From: Actinomycetes bacterium
Lineage (GTDB): Bacteria; Actinomycetota; Acidimicrobiia; Acidimicrobiales; Palsa-688
DNA: 35,708 nt
Direction: 5' to 3'
Assembly (NCBI GenBank): GCA_021809105.1
Contig: JAKBAM010000003.1
Span: forward strand, 1 to 35,708
Part shown: piece after piece, positions 24,390-32,702 of the stretch
Layout: each line of letters opens with the position of its first letter
Position numbering within the stretch: position 1 is the stretch's first letter
Notes under the pieces: generated by a model
The model's database searches: none
What the model was told of the DNA's origin: nothing
Seen by the model: the letters and a program-made list of their open reading frames with translations, nothing else
Made by a program: the position numbers and the translations under genes

Positions 24390-25894
24390 CAGTGCAGCGC
24401 GGCCAGCAGGTCCGGCAGGCTGACGGTAGCGAAGGTCGTCACCCGGTCGCCGTATGCGTACGGCAGGACCAGGGTGTGGTCATGGACCAGCGCCCCACAG
24501 CTGTAGACCACGTTTGGCACGTAGCCAGAGCGCTCGGCAGCATTAGGGGTCAGGAGCGGCTCGGACAGCATGCCGAGAACTCGGGTCGGGTCGTCGAGGT
24601 CCAGGAGCAGCGCACCGAGGGAGTAGGTCCGCATCGGACCCACACCGTGGGTCAGCACGATCCAGCCTTCTGCGGTTTCGATCGGCGAGCCACAGTTCCC
24701 GACCCGGATCAGCTCCCACGGTTGCCGGGGTGCATGCACGGGGCGGGGGTCGTCCCAACGTCGACCGTCGGGCGAAGTCGCGACCGCGATCCGCTCCCGG
24801 TCCCACCGCGACAGGGCGACGTAGTGCCCGCTGATGCGCCGGGGGAAGACGGCCATCCCCTTGTCCGCCGCCGCGCGGCCCGTCAGCTGTGAGATCTCGA
24901 AGGTCACGAAGTCGGTGGTCGTCATGAGCTGCGGTGCGACGTGGGATCCGGTGAAGGCGGTGTAGGTGGCGAAGTAGGTGACGGTCCCGTCGTCATCGGT
25001 GAAGCGCACGAAGCGGGCGTCCTCCATGCCGTGGCTCTCCGCCGGACCGTGGGGTTGCATCACCCTCTGGCCGAGATCGCTGTCTGGCGGGAACGACCTG
25101 GTGTAGTTGGACGAGGCGATGTACCGGACCCGTTCGATGATGTCGCGCGTCTCCCGCCTGGCCAGGTCCCTCCCTTCGAGCCCGGTGATGGCGGCTTCGA
25201 GCTCGGCCCCGCCGAACTCCGGCTCCAGGCGGTCGAGGATCCGGCTCACGATCTCGTGGTCGTGCACTGCATCACCGAGCAGATCGAGGAAGGTCGTTCG
25301 GCGGTAGGTGCCTGGCGCGACGTGCCCAGCGACGAGCTGATCGCCGGGATCGTCGATTGCCACCTCACCTCCGGGCCCGACCACTCCTGTTCGAAACTCG
25401 ATCACTGAGATGTGTCCCTCGCCGATCGCGCGCAGGCTCAGGATGATCCTCAGCTCGCCGGGGCCCGTGCCGTCCTGGTCAGGGTGGGCGATGATGGACG
25501 GGTTGCACAGGGCTGCCGCCTCCACAGCGCGCTCGTTGGTGGCGTAAGCGCCGATGAGCATGCGCCGGAAGAGCGGGACGTCGGCGGCGGCGCCCAAGCG
25601 GTCTCTGACCTGCTCGAAGTTGGCGAGCAGGATCGCCGGCAGCTCCGGGTGGCGCCCCCCGAACCGGGCTAGCGTCTCCTCCAACAGGGCCACTGCCCGG
25701 TCGTCAGGCAGGTCCAGGACGCGCTGCATCACCGGACTGGCTCGGGAGCTGCCAAACGACAGCTCCTCCCCTGCCACGAACAGCTCGGTGGCCACCCGGG
25801 CCGGGTTCGGTCGCATCCGCAGCCCGCTGCGGCGAACCAGAACGTCCCCGGCTTCTGGTCTCGCGGTGCTGTTGGCTGCGCTGATAGGTCTCAC
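24389..25894 (-). CDS. GH130-family glycoside phosphorylase/hydrolase with N-terminal extension
   Basis: From the GTG at 25894 (overlapping the upstream stop by 4 nt) the protein has 501 residues; starts further upstream lie inside the preceding gene. Residues 1-125 form a helical extension. The five-bladed beta-propeller begins at about 130 with NPSIIAHPDQ, LRIILSLRAIGEGHISVIEFR. The middle has SSNYTRSFPPDSDL and GMEDARFVRFTDDDG, where Asp292 aligns with the general acid of GH130 phosphorylases. KGMAVFPRRISGHYVALSRWDRE and GNCGSPIETAEGW complete the blades. GH130 enzymes phosphorolyse or hydrolyse beta-mannosides such as beta-1,2-mannobiose or mannosylglucose; this long subgroup is little studied. 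No signal peptide. Whether it is a phosphorylase or a hydrolase needs checking of the phosphate-binding residues. Confidence 0.85.
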   Translation of the reverse strand: MRPISAANSTARPEAGDVLVRRSGLRMRPNPARVATELFVAGEELSFGSSRASPVMQRVLDLPDDRAVALLEETLARFGGRHPELPAILLANFEQVRDRLGAAADVPLFRRMLIGAYATNERAVEAAALCNPSIIAHPDQDGTGPGELRIILSLRAIGEGHISVIEFRTGVVGPGGEVAIDDPGDQLVAGHVAPGTYRRTTFLDLLGDAVHDHEIVSRILDRLEPEFGGAELEAAITGLEGRDLARRETRDIIERVRYIASSNYTRSFPPDSDLGQRVMQPHGPAESHGMEDARFVRFTDDDGTVTYFATYTAFTGSHVAPQLMTTTDFVTFEISQLTGRAAADKGMAVFPRRISGHYVALSRWDRERIAVATSPDGRRWDDPRPVHAPRQPWELIRVGNCGSPIETAEGWIVLTHGVGPMRTYSLGALLLDLDDPTRVLGMLSEPLLTPNAAERSGYVPNVVYSCGALVHDHTLVLPYAYGDRVTTFATVSLPDLLAALH

Positions 25895-26985
25895 GGCTCG
25901 GGGTCGGCCGGCGACTCCGCGGCCACGGCCCAGCCGTGTTGGAGGGTCATCAGCCATGCCACGGTGGACTCGGCGCCCTGGTTGCGGTTGGCGCCGCCGG
26001 GCTCCAGGCCGTCGTAGCCCCCACCGGTCGAAGGGTCGTACATCGGTGTGGTGCTGTCGTTGGCCCCGAGGAACCACTCGACACAGCGGGCCAGCCCGAG
26101 GCGCCATGTCTCGTCGCCTGTCACCGCCAGGGCGCGGGCAGAAGCATCGGCGAGAGCTGCAACCTCGATCGGCTGCTGGTCGAAGCCCGGGCGTGGCTCC
26201 CCCGTTCGCCAGCCAGCCGCCGGCACCAGTGACAGATGGCTGCCAGCGGTCTGAACTTCGAACAGCCAGGTCAGAAGACGCAACCCGTCATCGACAGCTT
26301 GGTCGTCACCCAGAGCGCTGCCGGCGGCGATGAGCGCTTCCGCCCACGCCGCGTTGGCGTAGGCGAGTCGTGGCTCGGGCCACGGCCACCGATCGTCGCT
26401 CCCCACGCGCCCGAGCGACAGGGCTGCAACGAGCAGAGCCCTGGCTCCGGGGTGGCCGGGTAGGGCGGACGCCACCCCCGCGGCGCCTAGGGCTGCGAAT
26501 GCGCGCGCACGCGGCCAAGGTGTTCGGGCCCTTCCCCCCAGATCGAAGCGGTCGAGGGCTTCGTCGCGCTGCCACTGAGGGCCGGTTCCTGCCACCACCG
26601 AACCGAGCCCCCAGAGGGCCCGGCCCCACCAGTCGCCTGTGCCGGCAGTGTCCTCCCACCGGCGGTCGTAAGCGAGCCGGTTGTGGCAGTTGCCGTCAGG
26701 GTCCAGCGCATGGGCTACGAATGCTAAGTACCGACCAGCGAGGTCCACGAGGGGAGGGGGTGGGTCCGGCTGGCGGCTGAGGACTACGAGGCCCCGGGCC
26801 ACGTCATCGACGCAGTACCCGTGCTCGCGTCGAGGTATGCAGCCCCTACCGTGCTCCAGCAACCCGGTTTCGTCACTCAACCGGATGAGGTGCTCGAAGG
26901 AGACCGCCGGTAGCCGCGGTGCTTCCGCTTGCGGCCTCGGGCCGGCCTGAGCAGCTGGCGGGGGGCGCTGCTCGACCACCCGCAC
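25891..26985 (-). CDS. Six-hairpin (alpha/alpha)6 glycosidase-like protein
   Basis: A 364-residue protein with a GTG start that overlaps the previous stop by one base. After a Pro-rich N-terminal tail, the conserved HGYCVDDVARGLVVL (about residues 55-70), CHNRLAYDRRWED and DWWGRALWGLG, a WPEPRLAYANAAWAEALIAAG repeat-like helix pair and GGANRNQGAESTVAWLM near the C-terminus define it. These alternate helices and aromatic/acidic loops as in (alpha/alpha)6-barrel carbohydrate enzymes. Databases often label such sequences glycosyl transferase because, as I recall, homologues can be fused to a GT4 domain; here that domain is the separate upstream gene. Asp in CVDDVAR and Glu in NQGAESTVAW are candidate catalytic acids, by inference. 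Reaction unknown. Confidence 0.75.
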   Translation of the reverse strand: MRVVEQRPPPAAQAGPRPQAEAPRLPAVSFEHLIRLSDETGLLEHGRGCIPRREHGYCVDDVARGLVVLSRQPDPPPPLVDLAGRYLAFVAHALDPDGNCHNRLAYDRRWEDTAGTGDWWGRALWGLGSVVAGTGPQWQRDEALDRFDLGGRARTPWPRARAFAALGAAGVASALPGHPGARALLVAALSLGRVGSDDRWPWPEPRLAYANAAWAEALIAAGSALGDDQAVDDGLRLLTWLFEVQTAGSHLSLVPAAGWRTGEPRPGFDQQPIEVAALADASARALAVTGDETWRLGLARCVEWFLGANDSTTPMYDPSTGGGYDGLEPGGANRNQGAESTVAWLMTLQHGWAVAAESPADPEP

Positions 26986-28127
26986 TAGGCAACGACCGAC
27001 AGGGGGGCCTGGTGCAGGCGCCCGGCCAGCTCGCGGTAACGCTCAGCGACCGCGGCCCAGGTCAGATCCGGGATCAGGCCCTCGGCGGCGGCCCGCATCG
27101 ACGGGGCTACGCCGGGCTCGGTCAGTATGCGCCGGACCGCGGTGGCGATGCCACGCGGATCGCGGTGCTCGACGATCGCGCCAGCGCCGCCTGACAACAG
27201 CTCGACGGCATGGGAGAAGCCGGTGGCCACCACCGGACGGCGGGCGCTGACCGCCTCGATGAGTACCCCGGAGGTCACCTGGTCGGGGGAGTCGTAGGGC
27301 AGCACCACAACGTCGGCGGCCCTGACCAAGGCGCCCAGCGCCTCCTGGCCGAGGTAGCGGTTGTCGAAGCGCAACATGTGCGATACGCCGAGCGTCTTAG
27401 CTCGATCCTCGAGCATCGTGCGGTAGGCCTCGCCATGGCGCTCCAGCACATGGGGGTGTGTCTCGCCCGCAACGGTGTATCGCACCTGGGGCTGGATGTC
27501 CCGCAAGCCTGCAAGAGCTTCCACCGCCCATTCGATTCCTTTGCCCGGGCCGAGCAATCCCCAAGTCAAGACGGCCGACCCACCGCCGGGGCGGGCGTGG
27601 CCGCCCCTCACCCATTCGGTAGGGGCCCCGTGGGGTATCACCGAGACCTTGTTCGGGTCCACCTTGTAGCCGTCGAGCAGGCGGTCGTGGGCCGTCTCGG
27701 TCATCACCACGACGGCCGACGCGGCGCGGGCGACGTGCTCGAGGACCTTGCGCTGGTGGAGGGTGGGATCGGTCAGCACGGTGTGCAGCACAACGATCGA
27801 CGGCACCCGAAGGCGGCGGATGACCTCGATGACGGACTCGCCGTCACGTCCGCTGTAGATGCCGTACTCGTGCTGGACGACCGCTACGCCGAAAGAGCTG
27901 AGCGCCTCTGCGGCGGCCGCCTCGCCTCCGACCTCTGAAGTGAGCAGGTCAGCCACGACGACAGGAGGGTTCAGCCCATCGGCTCGTTCGGCCACCCGGA
28001 CGACGCCCACATCGGTACCAGACGTGCCGCCGGCGAGAGCCGCCATCAGCGAAGCGCTGAAAGTAGCCAGACCACACTGCGTAGGCGGGTAGGTGCTCAA
28101 GAAGCCGTAGGACTCCGAGATCGGCAA
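26985..28127 (-). CDS. GT4-type glycosyltransferase (first gene of glycan operon)
   Basis: The homologous N-terminus (SYGFLSTYPPTQCGLATFSASL) sits right after a TTG at 28127 preceded by AGAGGA six nt upstream, so I take that as the start (380 aa). An ATG-led extension to 28274 adds 49 residues with no family match. Features: VVQHEYGIYSGRDGESV and VLHTVL in the acceptor half; VVVMTETAHDRLL, VSVIPHGAP, then GLLGPGKGIEWAVEAL and PYDSPDQVTSGVLIEAVSARRPVVAT in the donor half. It is a GT-B, probably retaining, enzyme in the cytoplasm. Its TAG overlaps the next gene's GTG by one base. It probably starts a four-gene operon with the six-hairpin protein, GH130 and a second GT4. Sugar specificity unknown. 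Confidence 0.85.
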   Translation of the reverse strand: MPISESYGFLSTYPPTQCGLATFSASLMAALAGGTSGTDVGVVRVAERADGLNPPVVVADLLTSEVGGEAAAAEALSSFGVAVVQHEYGIYSGRDGESVIEVIRRLRVPSIVVLHTVLTDPTLHQRKVLEHVARAASAVVVMTETAHDRLLDGYKVDPNKVSVIPHGAPTEWVRGGHARPGGGSAVLTWGLLGPGKGIEWAVEALAGLRDIQPQVRYTVAGETHPHVLERHGEAYRTMLEDRAKTLGVSHMLRFDNRYLGQEALGALVRAADVVVLPYDSPDQVTSGVLIEAVSARRPVVATGFSHAVELLSGGAGAIVEHRDPRGIATAVRRILTEPGVAPSMRAAAEGLIPDLTWAAVAERYRELAGRLHQAPLSVVA

Positions 28128-28212
28128 GGCACATCCTCTTCGAGTGGTGGAGGAGCCGCTGGGTCTGGACGGCGCTGGCAGCGCCCCGACCGGCAAACAT
28201 CTACGCGGGTGG

Positions 28213-28244
28213 GACGCCTGACGAGTGAGCCCAAAAGAGGCGTC
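28213..28244. other. Inverted repeat between MFS stop and glycan operon start
   Basis: GACGCCT (28213-28219) and AGGCGTC (28238-28244), with an 18-nt spacer, lie in the 250-bp gap between the MFS gene (stop 28378) and the operon start at 28127. It could be a weak terminator for the transporter or a regulatory site for the operon. No clear promoter hexamers are seen there. Confidence 0.35.
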
Positions 28245-28377
28245 GGGGCGCATCGGGCGTCTGCTGTGCCGCATGCGCCCGGACCACGCATCTCTTCCGG
28301 GTTTGGTGTCGACAGGGTACCACTGCGGCCAGCAGTTCCCGGTTGCAGCCGCTCGACCCGGCAGTCCACGGGCCGCC

Positions 28378-29982
28378 CTAGCCCCGGCGCCTGGATTTCC
28401 GCCTTTCCTCGGAGTCAGCCATTACGTCCGACAGCGAATGCCCGGGTTCAACGGTGCGGGCAGCCGGTGGCCGGGGTGCGCCAGTCACGTTGGAAAGCCG
28501 GTTGGGCCGCCCCGAAGCGGTGGCACCGAGGGGCAGCGCCAACTCCTCGAGGGACCGGCCCTCGGCGTCGATGCCGAGGAAGGTCTCGACCAAGCCTCCG
28601 AGGAGCATGACGGCGGCTCCGATCAGGTATCCGATGAACAGCTTGAAGTGATCGTGGCCGTTGCCGATCAGCTGCCCGTAGAACCACGGGCCGAAGGCCC
28701 CGAACGACTGGGCGATGGCGAAGAACACTGCGATGGCCTTCGCCCGGACCTCGACCGGGAAGATCTCGCTAACCGTAAGGTAAGCGGCGCTGGCTCCGGC
28801 CGAGGCGAAGAAGAAGATCACGCACCAGCAGAGGGTCTGGGTAACAGCATTGAGCGCGCCGGCCTGGAAGAGGGCAGCGCTGATGGCCAGGAGGACGCCG
28901 GACAGCAGGTAGGTGCCCGCGATCATCCTGCGCCGGCCGAGGGTGTCGAAGAGGTGCCCGATCAGTAGGGGTCCGAGGAGGTTGCCGGCAGCGAAGAACA
29001 TGAAGTAGTAGGGCGTCGAGCCACTGGACACTCCGTAGATCTTCGTGAGCACCAGCGAGTAGGTGAAGAAGATGGCGTTGTAGAGGAAGGACTGCGTGAT
29101 CATCAGGGAGGCGCCGAGGATCGACCGCTTCGGGTACGTGGTGAAGAGCGTGTGGGCCAGGGCCACGAAACCGATCTGAGATGTCGGCGTTATCTCGATG
29201 GCCTTCGACTCGTCGAGCTCGTCGAAGGACCCGCCCGTCGCCAGCGCGTGACGTTCGATCTCATCGAGCGCCGCTTCGGCCTCCTCGACCCGGCCGTGCA
29301 TGATCAGCCAACGCGGGCTCTCTGGCAGGTTCCTCCTGACGAATATGACGAGGAAGCCGAGCGCCGGCCCGGCCAGGAAGGCGACTCGCCACGAGTAGCT
29401 GACCGAGAGGTTGTTGATGAGGGCCAGGGTCACGAAGGTCGCCAGCAGGGCACCTCCCCAGTAGGTGCCGTTGACAGCGACGTCGACGCGCCCGCGGTAC
29501 TTGGACGGGATCAGCTCGTCGATGGCGGAGTTGATGGCAGCGTATTCCCCGCCGATGCCGGCCCCCGCCACGAACCGGCATAGGTAGAGGTAGTACACCC
29601 AGCCCTGGCCGTGGCCCAGGGTGAGAGCGGTCATACCCCCTCCGACCAGGTACACCACCAGGGTGATGACGAAGAGGTTCTTTCGGCCCCACTTGTCGGA
29701 GAGGCGCCCGAAGAAAAGCGCTCCGAAAACCTCGCCTAGCAGGTACACCGTGCCGACCGCGAAGCTGACCCCGGCTGAGGACAGGTGGAGCGATTGAGGC
29801 TTGGTCAAGAGACTGGAGCTGTTGCCGGCAACAGTGATCTCCAGGCCGTCCAGTACCCACGCCACGCCCAGTGCCATGACTAGCCGGGTGTGGAACCGCG
29901 ACCACCGCAGCCGGTCCAGCCGGGCGGGGATCAGGCTACGGATCACCCCATCGGGCGCCGTGCCGCTCTCGATGACAGTCAC
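28378..29982 (-). CDS. MFS transporter, sugar-porter/metabolite:H+ symporter type
   Basis: The GTG at 29982 with AGGGGG upstream gives 534 residues; a longer in-frame stretch to 30402 overlaps the divergent gene and is not coding. Twelve membrane helices are predicted. ALGVAWVLDGLEITVAGN is helix 1 with the acidic DGLE element of the MHS/sugar-porter type. GRLSDKWGRKNLFVITL is motif A, RFVAGAGIGGEYAAINSAIDELIP is the family signature on helix 4, and RRNLPESPRWL (the PESPRWL motif) closes the first half. After a 65-residue cytosolic loop, GHLFDTLGRRRM repeats motif A and VSEIFPVEVRAKAI follows. Likely imports an organic acid, aromatic acid or sugar with protons. A low-complexity basic tail ends it. 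Substrate unknown. Confidence 0.92.
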   Translation of the reverse strand: MTVIESGTAPDGVIRSLIPARLDRLRWSRFHTRLVMALGVAWVLDGLEITVAGNSSSLLTKPQSLHLSSAGVSFAVGTVYLLGEVFGALFFGRLSDKWGRKNLFVITLVVYLVGGGMTALTLGHGQGWVYYLYLCRFVAGAGIGGEYAAINSAIDELIPSKYRGRVDVAVNGTYWGGALLATFVTLALINNLSVSYSWRVAFLAGPALGFLVIFVRRNLPESPRWLIMHGRVEEAEAALDEIERHALATGGSFDELDESKAIEITPTSQIGFVALAHTLFTTYPKRSILGASLMITQSFLYNAIFFTYSLVLTKIYGVSSGSTPYYFMFFAAGNLLGPLLIGHLFDTLGRRRMIAGTYLLSGVLLAISAALFQAGALNAVTQTLCWCVIFFFASAGASAAYLTVSEIFPVEVRAKAIAVFFAIAQSFGAFGPWFYGQLIGNGHDHFKLFIGYLIGAAVMLLGGLVETFLGIDAEGRSLEELALPLGATASGRPNRLSNVTGAPRPPAARTVEPGHSLSDVMADSEERRKSRRRG

Positions 29983-30075
29983 TACGTACCCCCTGACTCT
30001 GTTGCCGTGGCAGATGTACCCCCGTGGCAGGGCGTTCAGTCGTGGTCGGTCGATGTCCAGCCGGCCGGGCCGCCC

Positions 30076-30819
30076 ATGCTTGGGAGCCGTCGGCTGTCGG
30101 ACCCCCACCGAACATCGTTGTGGCGCGAGGATCGGGCGGTGCTCGCCTCCTTGTTGCCAGCCGGTGTCGTGCTGGCGGAGGAGCACGCGCCGGAGCGGTT
30201 GACCCTCGACGGAAGGCTCCTGGCCCCGGAAGAGCGGTCGCTGGTCGTCGGGGCGGGCGAGCGCCGGCGGCGTGACTTCACCGCTGGTCGGGCGTGTGCT
30301 CACAGGGCCCTGGCGGAGCTGGGCCATGCTGGCGCAGCAGTCCTGGCTGGCGCCTCCCGGGAGCCGCTGTGGCCCGGCGGCGTCGTTGGGAGCATCACAC
30401 ATTGCGACGGCTATGCAGCAGCCGCCGCCGCGTCAGCCGATCAGGTGATGGCAATCGGCGTCGATGCCGAGCCACTCGCCCCGCTGCCGGACGCCGTCGC
30501 GACGAGGATCCTGGCTGACGGCGAGGAGCCAGCCGATGTCGGTGGCCGCTTCGATCCGGTGCTGCTCACCTTTAGCGCAAAGGAAGCCGCCTTCAAGGCG
30601 TGGTACCCGCTGACCCACCAGTGGCTGGAGCTGTCTCAGGCGTCCGTGCGTACGGAAGGGGACCACTTCGTCGTCACGGTGCTGGTCGAACCCGGCCCGG
30701 GGCACCGGGGCGCCCCCGCCCGTTTGGCCGGTCGGTGGGCGGCTTCTGATCGACACGTGTTCTGTGCCGTCGTCGTCCCAGCGGCCGGGGTGGGAGTCAC
30801 CGATAATCTGCCGTCGTGA
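30076..30819 (+). CDS. 4'-phosphopantetheinyl transferase (Sfp/EntD type)
   Basis: A 247-residue product from the ATG at 30076; a GTG at 30139 with GAGG eight nt upstream is an equally good start (226 aa). Landmarks: RRRRDFTAGRACAHRALAELG (CoA-binding region), REPLWPGGVVGSITHCDGYAAA, GVDAEP with the Mg2+-binding Asp130 and Glu132, and FSAKEAAFKAWYPL, the KEAxxK motif (Lys169, Glu170, Lys174). It transfers the phosphopantetheine arm of CoA to a serine of a carrier-protein domain, in the Sfp-like broad group. No PKS, NRPS or carrier-protein gene is in this window, so its client is elsewhere. Its TGA overlaps the carbonic anhydrase GTG by four bases, implying coupled expression. Confidence 0.88.
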   Translation: MLGSRRLSDPHRTSLWREDRAVLASLLPAGVVLAEEHAPERLTLDGRLLAPEERSLVVGAGERRRRDFTAGRACAHRALAELGHAGAAVLAGASREPLWPGGVVGSITHCDGYAAAAAASADQVMAIGVDAEPLAPLPDAVATRILADGEEPADVGGRFDPVLLTFSAKEAAFKAWYPLTHQWLELSQASVRTEGDHFVVTVLVEPGPGHRGAPARLAGRWAASDRHVFCAVVVPAAGVGVTDNLPS

Positions 30820-31313
30820 CCAGCGACGCCTTCTCCGATGTCTTGCAAGCCAACGGTGCCTTCGCCAAGACCTACGTGTTCAACGACCTGCAGCCCCGAG
30901 CGGCCAAGGGGCTGGCCGTCCTGACCTGCATGGACTCCCGCCTCGATCCTCTGAGCATGCTGGGCCTCGTCCCGGGGGACGCCAAGATCCTGCGCAACGC
31001 CGGCGCTCGTGTCACCGAGGACGTACTGAGCACGTTGGTGCTGGCGCGCTACCTGCTCGGCGTCGAGCGGGTCATGGTGGTGGCTCACACCGGCTGCCGG
31101 ATGGCGGCTGGTGCCGAGTCGGCGGTGCACGAGTCCATCAGCGAAGTGGGGGGGCCCGACACCCGGAGCCTGTCGTTCCTCGTCGCCGGCGATCAGAGGG
31201 CGTCCCTGTCGGAGGACGTCCAGCGAGTCCGATCATCGCCGTACCTGGCCGGGATCGAGGCCGCCGGCTTCCTCTACCACTTGGACACAGGCATCATCGA
31301 GCCGGTCTGCTGA
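30816..31313 (+). CDS. Beta-carbonic anhydrase
   Basis: A 165-residue protein with a GTG start inside the previous stop (GTGA). The zinc site is intact: CMDSR gives Cys38 and the Asp40/Arg42 gate dyad, and HTGC gives His91 and Cys94. ILRNAGARVTEDVLSTLVLARYLLGVERVMVV is the typical core. The length fits the short beta-class proteins such as mycobacterial Rv1284. It hydrates CO2 to bicarbonate in the cytoplasm. Coupling with a phosphopantetheinyl transferase is unusual; bicarbonate supply for acyl-CoA carboxylases feeding carrier-protein synthases would be one reason, as inference. Confidence 0.92.
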   Translation: MTSDAFSDVLQANGAFAKTYVFNDLQPRAAKGLAVLTCMDSRLDPLSMLGLVPGDAKILRNAGARVTEDVLSTLVLARYLLGVERVMVVAHTGCRMAAGAESAVHESISEVGGPDTRSLSFLVAGDQRASLSEDVQRVRSSPYLAGIEAAGFLYHLDTGIIEPVC

Positions 31314-31358
31314 TGCCAGTTCGCCCCGGGACACCGCCGGCTGAGCACGCTCGGTGGG

Positions 31359-32495
31359 TCAGTCCCTGGTGCGCCGGCGGTCGTTGGCCCTGATCCGCGC
31401 CACCCTGCCGGCGGCGGCGCGTTGGGCGCGGGCATCGATGCGGGCCAGGCTACGAGTCTCGGTGTCCTCCGCCTCCTGCGAAAGCGCCAAGTAGCGCCCG
31501 AGCCGCGCCGGATCGAGGCTGCCCGCAATGATCGCGGCCCTCACGGCGCATCCCGGCTCGCGGTCGTGGGCGCAATCGGAGAAGCGGCAGGCGGCAGCCA
31601 GCTCCGTGATGTCGGCGAACGCCGCGGCCAAGCCTCCCTCGTCGACCCATAGCCCCACGCCCCGCAGTCCCGGAGTGTCGATCAGCGCCCCCCCACCCGG
31701 GAGCACCACCAGCTCCCTCCAGCTCGTCGTGTGGCGGCCCTTGCCGTCTCGGGCCCGGACGTCGCCTACCGCCACGGCCGTACCGGCTAGCGCGTTGACC
31801 AGCGTGGACTTCCCGGCGCCGGAACGGCCGAGGAGCGCAGCGCTGCGGCCAGGTCCTACGCGAGCGACCAGGTCGCGAAGGCCTTCTCCCGTTACTGACG
31901 ACACCGGCAGGCCTCCCACGCCAGGTCCGACCGCGGCGAGGACGGAGCGGACCTCTCCGATGGCGGCGGCCCCGACCCGATCGGTCTTGGTCAAGACCAG
32001 GACAGGCTGGGCCCCGCTCTCCCAGGCCAGGACGAGGGTGCGTTCCAGCCGGGCTGGCGACAGCGGTTCATCCGCAGCCACCACGATCCAGATGTCGTCG
32101 ATGTTGGCTGCCAGGACCTGCGGTTGGTCGGAGTCTGCGGACCGACGTACGAAGGCGGTGCGGCGGGGACGGACGTGAGCGATCTGGCCGGTGATCCCGG
32201 AAGGGTCCGGGCCGCTACCGGCCACCGTCAGGGGGGAGTGCTCCGCCACCACCCAGTCGCCGGTGCACACGGGCTGGTCCCAGCGGGCCAGGAACACGCC
32301 GGAGGGCGTGGCCACCTCGGCTGCGATGCGCTCGGCGCGAACCACCCGGCCCGGCACGAGATCACCCCCCTGGCCGCTCGTTCCGGTCTCGGCGGCGTCC
32401 AGGAGGTCGGCGACGGTGGCGGTGTCCGCGCCGAGCCGGCGCAGGAAGCCCGCATCGCCGCCGGAGCTGGCATCCTCACCCATCACATCGCCCAT
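31359..32495 (-). CDS. rsgA: Ribosome small-subunit-dependent GTPase A
   Basis: A 378-residue circularly permuted GTPase. An OB-fold N-terminal region (GRVVRAERIAAEVATPSGVFLARWDQPVCTGDWVV) precedes the GTPase core in permuted order: G4 as TKTD (after VLVLTK), G5-like SSVTGEG, then G1 GRSGAGKST and G3 DTPGLRG. A C-terminal zinc-binding CRFSDCAHDREPGC follows, then a basic helix. This is the diagnostic RsgA/YjeQ layout; it checks late maturation of the 30S subunit with GTP hydrolysis. The start at 32495 is the first ATG of the frame; a second in-frame ATG follows four codons later. It is divergent from the DEAD-box helicases across a 207-bp spacer, all three being ribosome/RNA remodelling factors. 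Confidence 0.94.
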   Translation of the reverse strand: MGDVMGEDASSGGDAGFLRRLGADTATVADLLDAAETGTSGQGGDLVPGRVVRAERIAAEVATPSGVFLARWDQPVCTGDWVVAEHSPLTVAGSGPDPSGITGQIAHVRPRRTAFVRRSADSDQPQVLAANIDDIWIVVAADEPLSPARLERTLVLAWESGAQPVLVLTKTDRVGAAAIGEVRSVLAAVGPGVGGLPVSSVTGEGLRDLVARVGPGRSAALLGRSGAGKSTLVNALAGTAVAVGDVRARDGKGRHTTSWRELVVLPGGGALIDTPGLRGVGLWVDEGGLAAAFADITELAAACRFSDCAHDREPGCAVRAAIIAGSLDPARLGRYLALSQEAEDTETRSLARIDARAQRAAAGRVARIRANDRRRTRD

Positions 32496-32702
32496 CAGCG
32501 TCAGTCATCAGCACCCTGATCTTCGCACCTGCGCCGAGCGTCCCGGCCTCTTTTTCGGCTGGTGGCCACGGGCGGACTCGGTTTGCCCCTATCCTCTTAA
32601 GCATCTCCGGCGGTGGTGTCGGTGCGCCGGTGCCCTCAGGTATCAGGCGTGGCTCACCCCCAACACGCGTCGCCACCCCCACAACAAGGAAGATCTTCAC
32701 TG

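Noticed and set aside
23322..24506. 394-codon plus-strand open frame
   Set aside because: It is Asp/Glu/Val-rich antisense of the GT4 and GH130 genes, with no recognisable domain.
4765..28127. Reading the acyltransferase, glycosyltransferases and transporters as one surface-polysaccharide locus
   Set aside because: They are 15 kb apart, separated by catabolic genes, and no polymerase, flippase or priming transferase is present.
29983..30402. 140-codon N-terminal extension of the sugar-porter-like MFS gene
   Set aside because: It overlaps the divergent phosphopantetheinyl transferase gene, and the GTG at 29982 has a good ribosome site right before the first transporter-like segment.
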